Under the pieces are notes generated by a model. It saw nothing but the letters and a program-made list of their open reading frames with translations. It was not told the DNA's origin and ran no database searches. Position numbers and translations under genes: made by a program. DNA of 64,000 nucleotides, taken from positions 8,175,001 to 8,239,000 of the forward strand of contig NC_064554.1 of NCBI RefSeq assembly GCF_023856365.1, in the 5' to 3' direction. The stretch's first letter is position 1, and every line of letters starts with the position of its first letter. Source of the stretch: Brienomyrus brachyistius. Taxonomy: Eukaryota > Chordata > Actinopteri > Osteoglossiformes > Mormyridae. Below, piece by piece: positions 36,790 through 51,241 of the stretch.

Positions 36790-37975
36790 TGGAATCCTTC
36801 TACAAAGACCCATAAAGGTCCTTTACAGAAGCATTTGAGTGTAAAATATAAGTAGCACTGCAAAGAAAATGAGACCACATTTTTGTATAACTCCACATCC
36901 AGAGTTTGCTTTAGCTGTGAAGTCAAAACAAATATGATTAGATTTTCGCTACACATAACAGGATTGAAATGAAGCATTGTACCCATCTGTTTTATACTAT
37001 CTGTGTGGCATATATGGCAGCAAATGTATCTTAAACACCAGGGCAGAAGTTAAATCTGGAACTGCGCTCAAGACACAGGTGGTGCAGTGGCTGGAGACAT
37101 GGGCTTGTAGCCTGTAGGTTGCCGTTCCAAGGTTTAATGTCACACTGATATACCTCCCAGTATTTTTTATTCCGCTAAAGCAGGGAAGTAGTGTTGTTTG
37201 TGTTTTGACACGGCTTCTCTCCTTCCCAACGGGAGACATTCAAGTCACACTCATTCCTGAATGAAATTCCTGATTTATGGCCATCCCAGGATGCCAGCTG
37301 GCCACATCCAGCCATCTCGGTCCCTCGCCCCCCCACTCCAAGCAGAGTCCTGTTTCAAGCATTCACTGTCCTGACTGAAGGTGCGGGTGACTAATCAATC
37401 GAGCACTCGCCATTACAGCCTCCCCTCCCCCACATCATTTGGCGAACTCTCCAGCTGTACTGAGACAGGCGGTTAAGGGTCTTTAACATGGAAAGGAATA
37501 GAGAGATTTAAGTGGCTTCTGCTTTGCTGTGTGTGTCTGATTGCACTTTTCTCAGTACCATATATGACCCCACACAGAATCAAGCATAGTGGAAGATGGG
37601 GTCCTCTTTCAGATGTGTTTTCTCAATAGGAGTCACTTCCCATTACAGTATAGGGCTCTGAGGCTTAATATCATGCTGGTGCTGTTTTTCACGGCCTGCT
37701 GATCAGCAGCCCCATCAAACCCTGCTTTAAGATTCTCCCTCTGCCTCTATACCCCCCAGCTCAGGCCCCAACCTGCACAGACCCAGAGCTCCATCACACA
37801 CCTTTGCATCGCCTCATTTAAGTCAGCTTTGCCCTGGAAATGCAATATAAGCTAACATAACATACCTATGATGTGAAAAATGTTATCGGTAGTAATACTA
37901 TGGCCTCTGATTTAATAATCATTTATCAAATTAATATTAATTTTGAAAGGATTCTAATTAATTTGGAGATTTTGG
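36790..37975. other. probable intron sequence
   Basis: A tRNA-like segment at 37076-37135 (GGTGGTGCAGTGGCTGG, then GGTTGCCGTTCC) has A- and B-box look-alikes and may be an isolated SINE head. Otherwise nothing was recognised. Confidence 0.35.
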
Positions 37976-38300
37976 TCCATCCCTCCATTCCCATAACAGT
38001 GCTTTTCCAGTGCAGTCTTGCTGAGCCTGGACCCTCTCCCTGATTTACACAGGGCACCAGACATGGGCTACCACGGGGGAGGGGGGATGCCAGTCCATCA
38101 CAGGGCACACACTCACAATCACACTCTGTGTGAAACTTTCATTAGCCTGTCTGCATGCTTTTGGACTGTGGGAGGTAGCCAGGGAACCCAGGGTAAATGT
38201 GCACAACATCCAGCCTCCTCACACAAGCTCAGAGGAGATGGGGTTTGAACCCCCAGGAGGTATAAAGCAGAAGTTCTGCCCACTGAGCCACCCTGATGCT
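37976..38300 (-). mobile_element. SINE-like element
   Basis: The plus strand has GTCCATCCCTCCATTCCC at the tail end, CAGTCCATCACAGGGCACAC, GCTTTTGGACTGTGGG, and then GGGTTTGAACCCCC, the complement of a B box, before the head at about 38300. Family order is complete; divergence is moderate. Confidence 0.6.
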
Positions 38301-38559
38301 AATGCATACGAGAGCCTTTTAACTGAAACATCAACTGTAATTCAACCTTCCAATCAAACCTTTTAAATGGACATTTAAAATAAAGCTTTTAATCAAATCC
38401 AACTAAGCCATCCATTTGACCCTTCTGACTAAACCTTACAACTCACTGCTCCTTCTAACCTATCTGATATTGATTATTTTAATGGTACCTCAAGCTCAAA
38501 ATAGAGCTGCTCCAACATTAGCAGTGGTCACTGCAATTCCTTCTGCTGCCAGTTATTGC

Positions 38560-39059
38560 TCCTCCCTGCAAAAAGAGGTTTTTAACAAATCAAACTCAAA
38601 AGGGAAAAACCAGAAAACAAAGGCCCCACGAGGACTACAGTGTCTATCTGAGAAGGGTGATTGAACAAGGAGCTTCTACAGCGAAAACAAGGCAAAAGAG
38701 ACACATCAGAACCGGAAGATAAGCACACAACAAAACAGCATCCAACACAGACACACTCAGTGACCAACTAAAGACTAAAACATGGGCAAGCATTTAAATA
38801 CATGCATGATGAGGTCCAGCAAGAGACAGGTGTGGGCAGTTAAGCAGTAAAGACTCGGAACACTGGACAGGTGAGGGCGGCCTCAAACCCACGGAAGCAT
38901 GTATGGCACAGCTGCTGGTTAGCCCATTAAGCCATGTAGCAGCCAGGGGAGCAGGAGAACATATTAGGAGCAAAGAAGAAACAGGATGACCAGTGACACC
39001 TGCTGCCAAAATGGGGAACTGACATACAGAAGGAGGCAGGAGAAGGACCAGGCTTGACA
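38560..39059 (-). mobile_element. solo LTR-like element
   Basis: The minus strand begins TGTCAAGCCTGGTCC (plus 39059). It has a TTTAAATA TATA-like site (about 38793) and shares with the 29444-30265 element the GACCAGTGACACCTGCTG block at the same distance from the end. The far end is not defined and no target duplication was found. Confidence 0.4.
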
Positions 39060-40828
39060 AACAAGCCAGTTTGCTTTATATCAAATATGTTTGCTGTTGC
39101 ATCCTGTGTTCCTGCAGACGACATAATGTAGTCTTAAGATCCCTAAAACTGCTGCTCAGTCCCTGTGCAGGATACTGTGCCTGATGTATAACATGACCTG
39201 TAATAAGCTACAGTAGAGTGCAACATGATAACCCTTAGCCATTTTTGTAATGGTCCAGACTGGTCACTTTGTAGCCTTTGATGTATTTTAATCTCATCTG
39301 CTTTGCTCCGACATTAAGGATACACAGTGTTCGGTTTGTACTGACTGCCTATGAAGCTGTGACGTCAGTAAATGCAGGTGGCCGTCGTTGCAGAATAAAG
39401 GTTTTGTGGGTCCAAGATCCGCACAAAGTGGAGCATTTCGGGGGATGGTGGGGAATTTTCAGGTCAGAAGCAGCCACGTCTGTTTTGCTACTGCTTTCAG
39501 TCCTAAACTCCCTGCCTGCTCCCCTCCCTGTGTTTTACTTGCTGTTCTGTCTGGTCTAACGTGAGCCCAGTGAATTCCGTGTGTCACTGACTCCTGTCCT
39601 TTTTATGCAGTGTGTGCATGTTCACCTGCAGAGGGCAGTGGTAAGCACAACATAATCCACATCTGGCTGAGTGTGTCTTTGAGGGTAGCATCTTTCCAGC
39701 ATGATTTCCAGGCCTCTGGGAGCCCGTGATTAAAACCCTTTTCTCCGTTCTCTCTGCTCATTTTCGATGTCAGGCACCGGCCAGCATGCCCACTCTACTG
39801 CTCCAGGCCTGCTGCCCTGGCTTTCTGTTTCGGGCTGCATCCACAGGGGATCTTTCCAGGGCATGATGTCTCACCTGAGCTGTGCATCGCCTTACTACAT
39901 TTGGCGTAGGAAGTTAGCTGCTCATCAGCTGCAGCATGATAATTACGTTGCCTTCATATTTACTGTTTTGCAGTAAGGGGTAATTAACACCACACTCATA
40001 TCACACACTAAATGGGGATTATAATCATTTAAGCATACGCTTTCCTGGAGGTTTGGGGAAAATTGCACAGTGTGTTTAACATAATCATAAATTGTTGCTG
40101 ACGAAGGCACAGCAAAACATAAAAAGGCCCCAGCCCCTTACTTTGGAGTTTATGGCATGGATTAAATTAATGGTAGATTCACGGGGACTTGCACCACATG
40201 AAGGACATCAAGCCGAAAAACTGCACTCGCCTACAGCTGGACATCTGGCCACCGTAGTTACAAGCATCCATGACTTAGCTGCATGATTGTTAACGTTACT
40301 TGACCCTTGCAGAACAAGTAAAAAATAACTAAACTTTTTTTCATTTTCCTCTATCTCTCTTTTTTTCCTTCCTTTTTCTTTGATTCTATTACACCACAAA
40401 TGTAGTGCAAATTAACCATTTAGCTAAACTAATCACAGTGCTCTATTTATCTGTATGTGATGTCAGTTTAACAACATAGCGCTGTGGGATCATCACAGAT
40501 AGGTTCACCATATGTCTTCCCACTTTTTGGGCCCCTGTCAGGGCGTCCGGGCTGTTTTTCTGGGTTTAGCGCTGCAACCTGTATGATCCAATATTACAAG
40601 TTACAGTGCAGTACCAAGTGAAGGAAAAAACACTAATTTTCAATATACGGCAGCCACTCAGTATCATCACACAGCGTTTGCAGGCTCTTGCACACATTTA
40701 CTTTAAAATTTAAGCGATATGCACATGAAAGAGGAGAGGGAGACCCCGGTACACAACTGAGCAAGAGGATAAATATATTAGAGTGTGTAGTTAGAGAAAG
40801 AAACCCCTCATAGGTCTTCAAATGGCAG
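39060..40828. other. probable intron sequence
   Basis: No exon seen. A CTCF-like core (CCTGCAGAGGGCA, 39625-39637, one mismatch) and a pyrimidine-rich tract at about 40335-40385 are the only marked features. Confidence 0.4.
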
Positions 40829-41185
40829 CTTCATTAAATAGTACCTGCAAAACACCAGCCTCAACGCCAACGGTGAAGGGACATCTCCAGGATGCTGACC
40901 TTCTAGGGAGGAAAAGCTGCATTTCAGAAATAAACTGAGATGGGCAAGTGAACACAAAGGAAGATTGGAAAAAAAGTGCCTTGGATAGATGAATCCAATT
41001 TTGAGGTGTTCGGATCACAAGGAAGGAATTGTGTGAGATGTGGATCGAGTGAAAAGATGCTGGAGGAAGACTTGATGACATCTGTCAAGTGAGGTGGAGG
41101 CAATGTGATGTCTGGGGCTGCTTTGGTGATGGTAAACTGGGAGATCTGTACAGGCTAAAAGGGATCTTCAAGAAGGAAGGCTATC

Positions 41186-42275
<1,090 letters not shown>

Positions 42276-42420
42276 CCATTTTGCAACGCCATGCCAAACC
42301 CTGTGGACGGCACTTCATTGGAGGCAATTTTGTCCTGCAGCAGGACAATAATACAAACACAGCTCCAAACTATGCAAGAATTATCCAGGGAAGAAGCAGT
42401 CAGCTGACATCTGGTTTTAC

Positions 42421-43230
42421 ATTTTCCAGGAATTGTTCAAGTTGAGTCATCATTCAGCGTGTCGTGGATTATCAGAGGGACTCTGGCCGTCTGGTCAATG
42501 CCGCTCAGCCGCAGGGCAGGATCTGTGCCCTCCACAATGATTTATTTCATTTAAGGTGGCCTGCTCTCTGAAGAGGGTGAGTTAGGTGAATGTCAGACAC
42601 TGCCTGAGTAAGCCTTTGAATGTCAAGTGAACTCCAACATAGCACTGGCACTGGTGAGGATTCCCGCTGTGATCAGATCCTGTACAGAGCTATTTATCTA
42701 TCCACAATGATCTGTAATCCGCATTCTTGACTAATCAATAAGAGGCCTGTAAAACGAGGGGTATTGACAGCCAGGTCCAGCAATGCGGGAATTGCAGGGC
42801 TGGTGTATTTAGCTGCTGGGCTGGACCAGATATCTGTGCTTTTGGGTGAAGCATCAGTCAGTAGGCTTTCTGGATATTTCTGCTGCTGCTGTTCTTTAGG
42901 AAGCATTTTTGACAAGAAGTTTTATCTGTCTGGAATGTACAGATAAGTGAGTTTTTTTCTTTTTTTAAAATAATGGCTTCCTGACACTGATGAGTGTGAC
43001 AGTTGCTGATGTACAGTAGGAAACGAAGGTGCTTTAGTGCTGAACGCTGGAGTGGAATGAGCTGGATTCTCGCTGTTCAGGCCACAAGTTCACGTTGGTG
43101 GGAAGGTAGCCTGAGGTGCTGAAGCATCTGGATTTCAGGGCAATCTTCTGTGGTGCAGCAGTGAGCTCCTGGACTGTCTGCCTGACCAATGGCTGTGCAT
43201 GTGGCTTAAAAAGAGATTTTCTGGGCACAT
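42421..43230. other. probable intron sequence
   Basis: No exon or mobile element recognised. Confidence 0.4.
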
Positions 43231-43500
43231 TTTACCATCATAATGCATTATCAATACCTTCATAATGCATTATAATACATTCATCATTCATTATAACACT
43301 ACTAAATCTATAAAAGGGCATAACACATTATACCCATGTTTATTACACATTATGAATGCTTTAAGCTTTTATGCACTATAGATACCTTCATAATATAAGC
43401 CATTATAATGCTTTATGGAGGTATTTATAGCACAGTATAGATGAGAGCTTCATAGAGCATTCATAATGCATAAGAAACAGCTATAATGTTATGCCTTTTT
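43231..43500. repeat. hairpin-prone repeat of CATAATGCATTAT motifs
   Basis: CATAATGCATTATAATG and its complement recur many times across 270 bp, giving extensive self-complementarity. It resembles the interior of MITEs such as the one at 34188, but clear terminal repeats were not seen. Confidence 0.5.
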
Positions 43501-45941
43501 ATAAATAGTTCAGCTGGACAAAAGACAAGTTTGGAGCTACAGCAGAGACTAATAAACACTTGTGAGAGTTTCTGTACTGGCACGTATCCTGTATAAAAAA
43601 GTAGAAACGTAGAAACGGACATAACATTCAGACCATGAGGCTTTGTATGTAGTGCTTTAAAGATGGGTAAGAATCACTGTGATGTTTCAAAATAAGGGAG
43701 ATCCTCACCAGTGAGCTGCATATTAAAGTGTGATTCTGCATGCATTACACTGACCCAGCTCAAAAATGCTGTTATTGTTTATATTATTCTGCGCTCCATA
43801 GGTATCGAAGGCTGTGTATGTAGCTACACAGACATGCTTTAGCCCTTCTGGGTCCTGAGTGTCACGAACAGTGAAATAAGCAAGAAAACAGCTGGCTGCA
43901 CTTTTTAACATCTGGACTCAGTAAGTGTCTGACCTAAAAGTCTGACAACAGCACTGATTCACTGAAGATGGACAGACTCCACACGCCATAAAACCAGTAA
44001 TTAGCCCTATATCGTCGGAAGGACTGTCAGATCCAGAGGTTGCTGGTTCTGGCTTCCTTAGAGCTGGCAAAAAAGAAAGTAGAGCGAGTCAAATGTAGTG
44101 TTTTGTCTTTGGGGGGATGTGTGAAAGTCAGGCAACTGGGCGCAGGTCAGTCTGTCTGCTCTCCTTGGGGTGAACATCCGTAGGACCCATTGTGATTTGC
44201 TGTTTATGAAAATATCAGCTATTAGGTTGTATAGAGTTGAAAAAAATGGCTGCAAACAACCCCAAGGGATACTGGACCTGTGTGTAACCTCTTAGAGTCA
44301 ATGGAGGTGTAATGCTCTGTGTTATCAATGCGAATACACCTCAACGCCACCACACACACCACCTGCTGGCCTCATTCACTGACTTTCATTCCAACAGAAG
44401 GATCACCTGTGATCTTTACAAACTGGCTTTTGCTGCATCGCTGATGGAGACAGACAGGCTGCGTTCTCCTTCATGCTGTGTTTCTTTATGCGTTAAAATG
44501 CAATCAAGGTAGATCAATCACCTGCATCTTGTAGCTGCTTTCCAAGACACCTTGAGAAGCAGGTTCTCAGATTAATGTATGACAGTGAGTTCACTTTATA
44601 TCCATTATTAATCACTGTGTTGCTGCACAGATTTGTGCATTTCCCCTTTTTTTTTAACTGAGCTCCGCACATCGTTATCCATCCCGTTTTCTGTTTGTCA
44701 GGCACATAATGGATGGATGGAAGTCCCTTCCAAGCCTGGCCACTTGTAAATGTTTCAGGGTATTTCATTAAAATTAAGTTTAAAATTGCATGTGCATGTA
44801 ATAGCAGCTTTTGTGTTTCCACTGTAACTTAACTTGTTTTACCAAGGGTTGGCCTCACAGTCGTATTTAATTGGTAAACTGCCCCCCAGGTGCGACACAG
44901 TGGCAGCATCCGTGGTACCAGCCTGACTTCAGGTATCCTCACCCCATGGGGAGTGCAGTATGGTGGGAGAGGTGGGTGATGCTGCAGGCTGTCTGGAGGT
45001 GAATATGATTTAAAACTAAATAAAACTAAAGACTCGCTTGTAGGCTGGGAAAAAAAACTTTTTATTTCAAGAGAATATACCAAAACAAATAAAATACAAA
45101 CAAACTTTGGACTGTATGAAAGATTCTTCCTGATTTTCCCATAAACACATGAACTACTGTAGTTGAGGTTCTTCTCCCTTCACAAAGGAGAGTTTGCTTT
45201 TGCACGCAACAGTTTACAATACTCACAAATTAAACTTTCCATTGTTGGCTGCATAAAACATGGGCAAATACAACAAAATTAGTTACTGGCATAGTTATTC
45301 TTAAGGACTCACTGCTAATTAACTTTGTCATAAAAGGCAATGACCTGTTCAGATATATCATTTTTAAAACCGGTAAACATATTACGCTTAATCAAGATCT
45401 TTTAAATAAACCAAATAAACATCCACGTAGGAACATAGAACATATGGACGTCTCAATTTTATTCCCCTAAAGGCTGGAAGAGCCAGGAACCATATTTCAG
45501 TTTCCCAAACACATACAAAAAAAAGCTTCCTTTAGTGACCTTATCTTCACAGCTAAATAAATACATGGTAAAAGTGGTAAAAACCCATTTAACTTCATCC
45601 TTCATAACTTCATATCTATTTTAGTAGGCAAAACCTTTTCTGATACTTGTTCCAGGATTTTGTTTAATGGGCTTGAGACAGATGGAGCTGAAATGTCTGT
45701 GGGAGGGAAAGTCGTGGCTGTTTTTTAGTGAAATTCCACAATTTAGCAAAAATTGCCACTGGTGTTTCGGTCCACTGCCTTCTGCGAGAGGAGCTTGCTG
45801 CTTATGGATGGCGGACATTCTCCCAAATTAGCACAATTCCTGTTATTGTTCTGCTTTATTTTAAACAAAAAAATCTGAGTTTCATTCAGCTGTAGGTCCA
45901 AATGATACAATGTGTGAGGATTCTTCCTCCCCTGCCTGGCA
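43501..45941. other. probable intron sequence
   Basis: No exon or recognisable element found in 2.4 kb. Confidence 0.4.
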
Positions 45942-46109
45942 AGTGGAGGAGTTAGTGAAGGAGTAACTGAAGTGGTTAGTGGAGGAGTTAGTGAAGGAGT
46001 TACTGAAGTGGTTAGTGGAGGGGTTAGTGAAGGAGTTACTGAAGTGGTTAGTGAAGGAGTTAGTGAAGGAGTTACTGAAGTGGTTAGAAGAGTAGTTAGT
46101 GAAGGAGTC
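45942..46109 (+). repeat. 36-bp minisatellite, about 4.7 copies
   Basis: Units containing GTGGTTAGTGGAGGAGTTAG and a GAAGGAGTTACTGAA half repeat every 36 bp (45972, 46008 and on). Each unit is built from shorter related 12-bp motifs. The period is a multiple of three, so frames stay open (V-S-G-G-V-S-E-G-V-T-E-V on the plus strand), without sign of a gene. Confidence 0.9.
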
Positions 46110-47726
46110 ATTGCAAACTGTCCATCATGGAAATGGGAGCAAGCAACTCATCCACTACTCAAACTGGATGCTGGCCATTTTGGAATACATATCAGTAGAA
46201 TATCTTTCTGTTTGTTGTGAAATCTTATTGTATGTACACACTATTGTTGCATGTTTGATTTTACATGAACTTTTATTTATTCACATTTACATGAAAGGTT
46301 TTTCTCCATTCAGTGAATAAAATAATGTCAATAGTTGTTTAAAAAGTATATCATCTTTAAAGAGCAAGGTTTTATGTTTTGTTGCCGAATGTCTGCTTTC
46401 AAAGCAGGGTCATGGCAAAGACTTAACGTAAATTTTTATGAAGAACCAGGAATTATAAACTCTGAAGCAGGTTAAGCGCCTCGCTGACAGGTACAGCAAC
46501 AGTGCCATAGTGTCCCCCACCCTCAGCTGAAGATTGGACACCCGCCTCTGGGCACCTTGTGATTAGGCGGTGGGACAGATGGTAGCTGGGTCCTCTTGAT
46601 GCCATACAGATCAGCATGTTCTGCTTTTTCTCATCTTTCTCACATAACGAGCTGGTCTGAAGGAGGCACTTCGAGCTCAGGCCCTGAAACAGGACACCTG
46701 TGTGAAAAGGCCCAGCTGATTAATCCCACTTCGCATGTCCACTGGGTTCTCTTCCCCCTTTAAACTCTTGAGATACTATAGAACAAGGCTCAGCCAGATC
46801 AGATGAGCATTAAAAAAACCTGGTCACTTTACTCAAACGGCCCCATTTCTGCACAACGACAAGTGTGAACCTGTCACTCGCACTTAATTTCTCTCCCTCC
46901 CCATGCACATGACACCCGCTATTTCTGTGTGCTTTTTAAAGCTGCTCTTCCTTGTGTCGTACTGAGACTTTGGAGTTGACATGCGTCACCCAGCCCAATT
47001 TGAACATCTCACCTAGTGATTAGTGATAATTAAGACTGGCTCACATTGCAGGAGCCCTTTTGTTTTAATGGTCTGTTCATTTTAAAACCACCCCCCCCCA
47101 CCCGCCCCTCAACACATGCTGAATTTATATGTGTTACATTACATTACATTGCTCAGTTCCAGACATCGGTAACCTTAAATCGCGCTGAAGTACTGACTGT
47201 CTCTGTGAATTATACTCAGTTAATCAAGTTAATTAAATATTGTAGTTCAGGGGTTTTCAGCCTTTGGTCCACAGCCCCCCAAAGGAGAGCAGAGAGTTGT
47301 TAAGGGGGTTCACAGAGATGCTTCATAAGCTGAGGAAATGCCGACATCATTTTCCAAATCACACAACATATGTCTGTGAAAAAAGGTGTTTCGTTACTTC
47401 TGTGATCACACTTTGGTTTGGTGGGTGGGTCCTTAACGCCGCTGTTCCCACTTGGAGGTCCTTAGTTCTTGCGTTCTTACGGTTGTTATGGGCGAGGTAT
47501 ACACACAGCACACACCTTTCTATGACATGCTCACAGCATATGTGCTGATGTAGACCAGAACGATTATATAATAAATGACTCGTGCAGGACACGAGGTAAG
47601 GGTCCACCGTGGACAGGATGCCAGAGAATCAGAGGGAACAGAAACACTCACCCAATGACACACTATGGGCAATTCATCTAATCACTGTTTGGTGTAGGCT
47701 TCGAGAGTCCACCCTTAAGATTACAC
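46110..47726. other. probable intron sequence
   Basis: No gene was recognised. A fragment at about 47600-47690 (CCACCGTGGACAGGATGCC, then CTATGGGCAATTCATCTAAT) resembles the body of the GGAT-tailed SINE and is probably a very old copy. Confidence 0.35.
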
Positions 47727-48170
47727 TGTCAGGATCTGCCCCTACCAGTGCTGTCATGTTCCCATTTGGCCAGAAGATGTCGCTGAACATCTGGTATTTT
47801 CTCCCTCTTGTTCCTAATTACTGTTACTTGTTTCCTGTCTCTAGTTCCTAGTGTTTGGCTCATTGTCAATTACTTGTTCCTGGTGTACTCTCATTGATGC
47901 ATGTGTATTTAAGTACCTGCTCAGCCCCCCGTTCCTTTGTCGGTTGTTGTTAGTGCTCTGTATTGTTTTCTGCTCCTGTTTTGTATCAGTGTTATTTGTC
48001 ATAGTTTTACCCAAGACCTTCCTGCATCTAGGTTAGCCCTCAGTCCCTCCTGATTTCTCCTTGCTGCCTTTTGTTTTGACCCCTCACAGTCCCTTGGTTT
48101 CTACCTTAATGTCTGAGTTTGGAATTGGAATAAAGTTCTCTTCAGTCCATCAAAGCTGCAAATGGATTGT
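47727..48170 (+). mobile_element. LTR-like element, plus orientation
   Basis: It starts TGTCAGGATCTGCCCC and carries a TATA-like GTATTTAAGTACC (about 47907). It ends in a region with AATAAAGTTC (48130), the spacing expected for U3-R-U5. The 3' border and target duplication are unclear. It resembles the minus-oriented element at 29444-30265 in its first bases and in its TATA block. Confidence 0.45.
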
Positions 48171-50010
48171 CAATCAGGGCCAGGCTTCTCAGGAGAGCTC
48201 GCCGTGCCTCAGCATGCTGTGCCTCAACGCGAGTGGTCAGATTGCCCAGATTCCACCTGCAAGGACCTTTGTGGCTTTGACCACATTACTAGTCAGGATT
48301 TGGCTTGCTGATGATTGACTAGCGCTCTGGCTGTCTTTAAAGTGGGGAATGGGGTCCTAGCCAAGGTCTGTGAAATGCCACCGTGTCTGATTACTCCCCC
48401 CCCCCCACCCCCATCTCAATACACCCGAAAACTAATCTAGTAAAAAAGTTTTTTCCATGTTTATTTGCAGTAGGTAGGAAAAAAATGGAAAGACTCACTC
48501 TGCATGATCATGGCCCAAGGGTCAAGCTCGGGGGTGTCAGAGCTGTCCGGATTTATGCACACTAATAGTTCCTGTTACATGCTGGTGTCCTTTTTTTAGT
48601 CACTGGCTCAGTTCCTTATCCACTATGCCCTCTGCTGGCCTGGAGGAGGAATCCCCCAGGGAACACTGAGCGGGGCCTCAGTGGGGTATCAGCCTGTGTT
48701 ATGCATGTTTCTACATGTGTGCCTGACTTTTAGCCTTCCAGGGGTGGCCCCTCCACCCCTGAACTGCTTTCTTTTTCACCATTTAACGGTGAGGGGTTAC
48801 ACAACTCACGGGTACTGGCATTTCAGTGACACTGTCATGCGCTGTCCCGGAGTGGCAGGCCTCTGTTTTGAAAGTGTCATCTGGGCCGCTAATGGAAACG
48901 TATGGTCACGCTGCATAACCAGTAATGCTGCCACATCGCCCCCTGTGCTTAGGGCTTAACACTGCAGTATCTTTGTAACTAAATAAAAACATTACCTGTC
49001 ATATACTTTACGGCCTTTGAGAGCAAGTTCTATGTATCGTAGATAATGGAAATAAAGTACTTTGATAAATCACACATTTTGTACTTTGCTGCAGGCTCTG
49101 TATGACAGGAAACTCCACCAGACTTAACGTTGGCAGAAAAGCTGTGGCAGATTCACAAGGGGATCTGATCCGATAACCTCCCTCATCATTCCTGCTGCTG
49201 ACTTCCCAGTGGGCTTCTCCTCAGGAAAGAGACTGAATTTCAGCTCCAGCCTCCTCCTCCCCAGCCTGTCTGATCTTCTGAAACTAAGAGAAACCCAGCT
49301 TCCAAAACCATGCTGCAGGGAGCGAACACGTGGCATCCACAGTCATGACCTGATCTGGAACCGATGACAATGGCAGGAGTTAAACCAATTAGTGATGATC
49401 CTGCCCAAGATGGCAGCGAATCTCATGTGATTCGCCGGAAAATAACCAAAATATAAAGGTAAAAAAATATACTCAGTATGGAAATAATTGTATTCTCAGA
49501 CTGTGGAGAATACATACAGTACAGTTTTAGCACACGTCCACCGCTGCCGCAGACAGTAATTTGATATGTAAGGCAATAACTCAAAGACTATTTGACAGAT
49601 ATTATTTTTTGCAGAGACATTTTAGGGGTGAGCAACTAAAACCTAAAAAAAAAAAATAAACATTTTATGATTAGTCACCCCAAATCTGAAGTGACACTGC
49701 ATAGTGATAGCAAAAAAAGGGGGCAGTTTCAACGATGAATCCTATTAGCCTGGTAACTCTCTTTCAACCTTTGCAAATGTGTTGTAGATAACAAATTATG
49801 AGAGAAATTACCTGAAAACAGAAGCATATTGACAGCAAAGAGTCTTATGAGCATAGTGTAACTCAAAAATTATTTTGCCAGTCTTTTCCAAACTTTGCAG
49901 GCACAGTTGTCTGGACCTGTTTTTGATACAAACTGAAACAAACTGCCCCAAAATTGAACCAACAGCATTTGGTGGCAGCAAGGAGAAAAATGAGATGATT
50001 AGAGGCATAG
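48171..50010. other. probable intron sequence
   Basis: No exon was recognised. It contains the CTCF-like core at 48626-48638. Confidence 0.4.
48626..48638 (-). promoter_or_regulatory. CTCF-like core motif
   Basis: The minus strand reads CCAGCAGAGGGCA, a full match to the vertebrate CTCF core consensus CCASYAGRKGGCA. A 13-bp match can arise by chance about once or more in a window of this size, so occupancy is unknown. Confidence 0.4.
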
Positions 50011-51241
50011 TGCATCCAGCCTTGCAAGCAGTCCTCCAACTTGCAGGGAAAAATTTGGGGGTTGGTGGTGGGATTTGTTTCTTTAATAAAGTTAAAGCAT
50101 TACAGGGAAATCTTCAGGGAAAATGAGGCATGCCACAGCCTCACTGCTCCCACTGTGCGGCCCTGTGGAGAGATGCCAGCTGCCTGTGTAATTACTCCCA
50201 GAGTGTCATCTAATGGCTCCTCCTCCTGCCAAGGGCTGCAAACCCTTCACTTACACTGTTGTACGTTTTAAGCATCAGAGGTCCTTTGTGTGATTGTGAT
50301 GCAGATTCATTCTGCGCCACCAAACTAAAATGGCTGTTTACGTACAGAAGCAGCAAGGTTCACCGATCCACCTTCTCCAGCATATCTAGATGAACCTGAA
50401 CTTAATGAGGCAGAGACACTCTGACCTTTTTAGATCCCTTCCTGATGGCCGTGGTGATGATGTGGGGGTTTGGTTTCCAGGCAACAATTGCCATGACACG
50501 AGATGCTCAGCCAAACTATGGAAAAATGTTTTTCAGAAGCTGGTCCCACAAGTGCTAGTAGCAACCCATTATTTTCTTATTCACTTGACAGATTAATATT
50601 ATATTAAACATAACAGCCAATTTTCTTAATAATTAAGAAGAAGTTTCTGAGCCTTGGCAAGCTGTGGCATGCACAGTGTAATCAGCTACTCTAGTTCACG
50701 AGGCATGGAGCTAAAATGAGTTTCATATAATTGCATTGTCCTGAAATGTATTGTATATATATTCAGGAAATATATTCCCATAGAAAAATCATTGCTTGAC
50801 AAGGATGTACAAGACCTCCCCCAAAAATGATTTTGTGGAAATGCCACAGGGTCAGTTGATATTATATTAAGGGGGGGGGGGGGGGGGGGCTTAACTATGA
50901 GTCAAATTTTAACATGGCAGTTTTTTATGCACTCACCCAGATGGATGAAATTTTTCATAGTCTTATTGATGTTTAGAGGTTGCTCAACGAGATCAAAGTG
51001 TGGAGAAATTGAAAAATTACAGAAACGCTCGTAGACAGAACCGTACAGCTTTCAAATATTGGTCTTTGAACTTACTTTTAGCTTTTGCTAGTCTAAGGTT
51101 AAAACAGCTCTGAGAAGCAACTTAAATATTTACCTTTAACTTATTATTATAATTATTTGTCCTGGGTATGACGTTAAACTGCATCCGGCACTGCAAACGG
51201 CCCTCCAACTTGCAGGAAAAGAGTTTGGGGGTTGGTGGCAA
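50011..51241 (+). repeat. pair of about 60-bp direct repeats 1.17 kb apart
   Basis: GCATCCAGCCTTGCAAGCAG with CCTCCAACTTGCAGG and TTTGGGGGTTGGTGG (50011-50070) recurs at 51180-51241 with about 8 differences. Between them lies a run of 19 G at 50871-50889. The repeats may be ends or internal parts of a dispersed element, or a local duplication. Confidence 0.6.

Noticed and set aside
37076..37150. tRNA gene
   Set aside because: A- and B-box-like segments are present, but no complete cloverleaf, acceptor stem or terminator; more likely a SINE head.
45743..46111. 122-residue minus-strand Thr/Pro-rich, mucin-like frame
   Set aside because: Its repeat part is the 36-bp minisatellite; no signal peptide or flanking exon was found.
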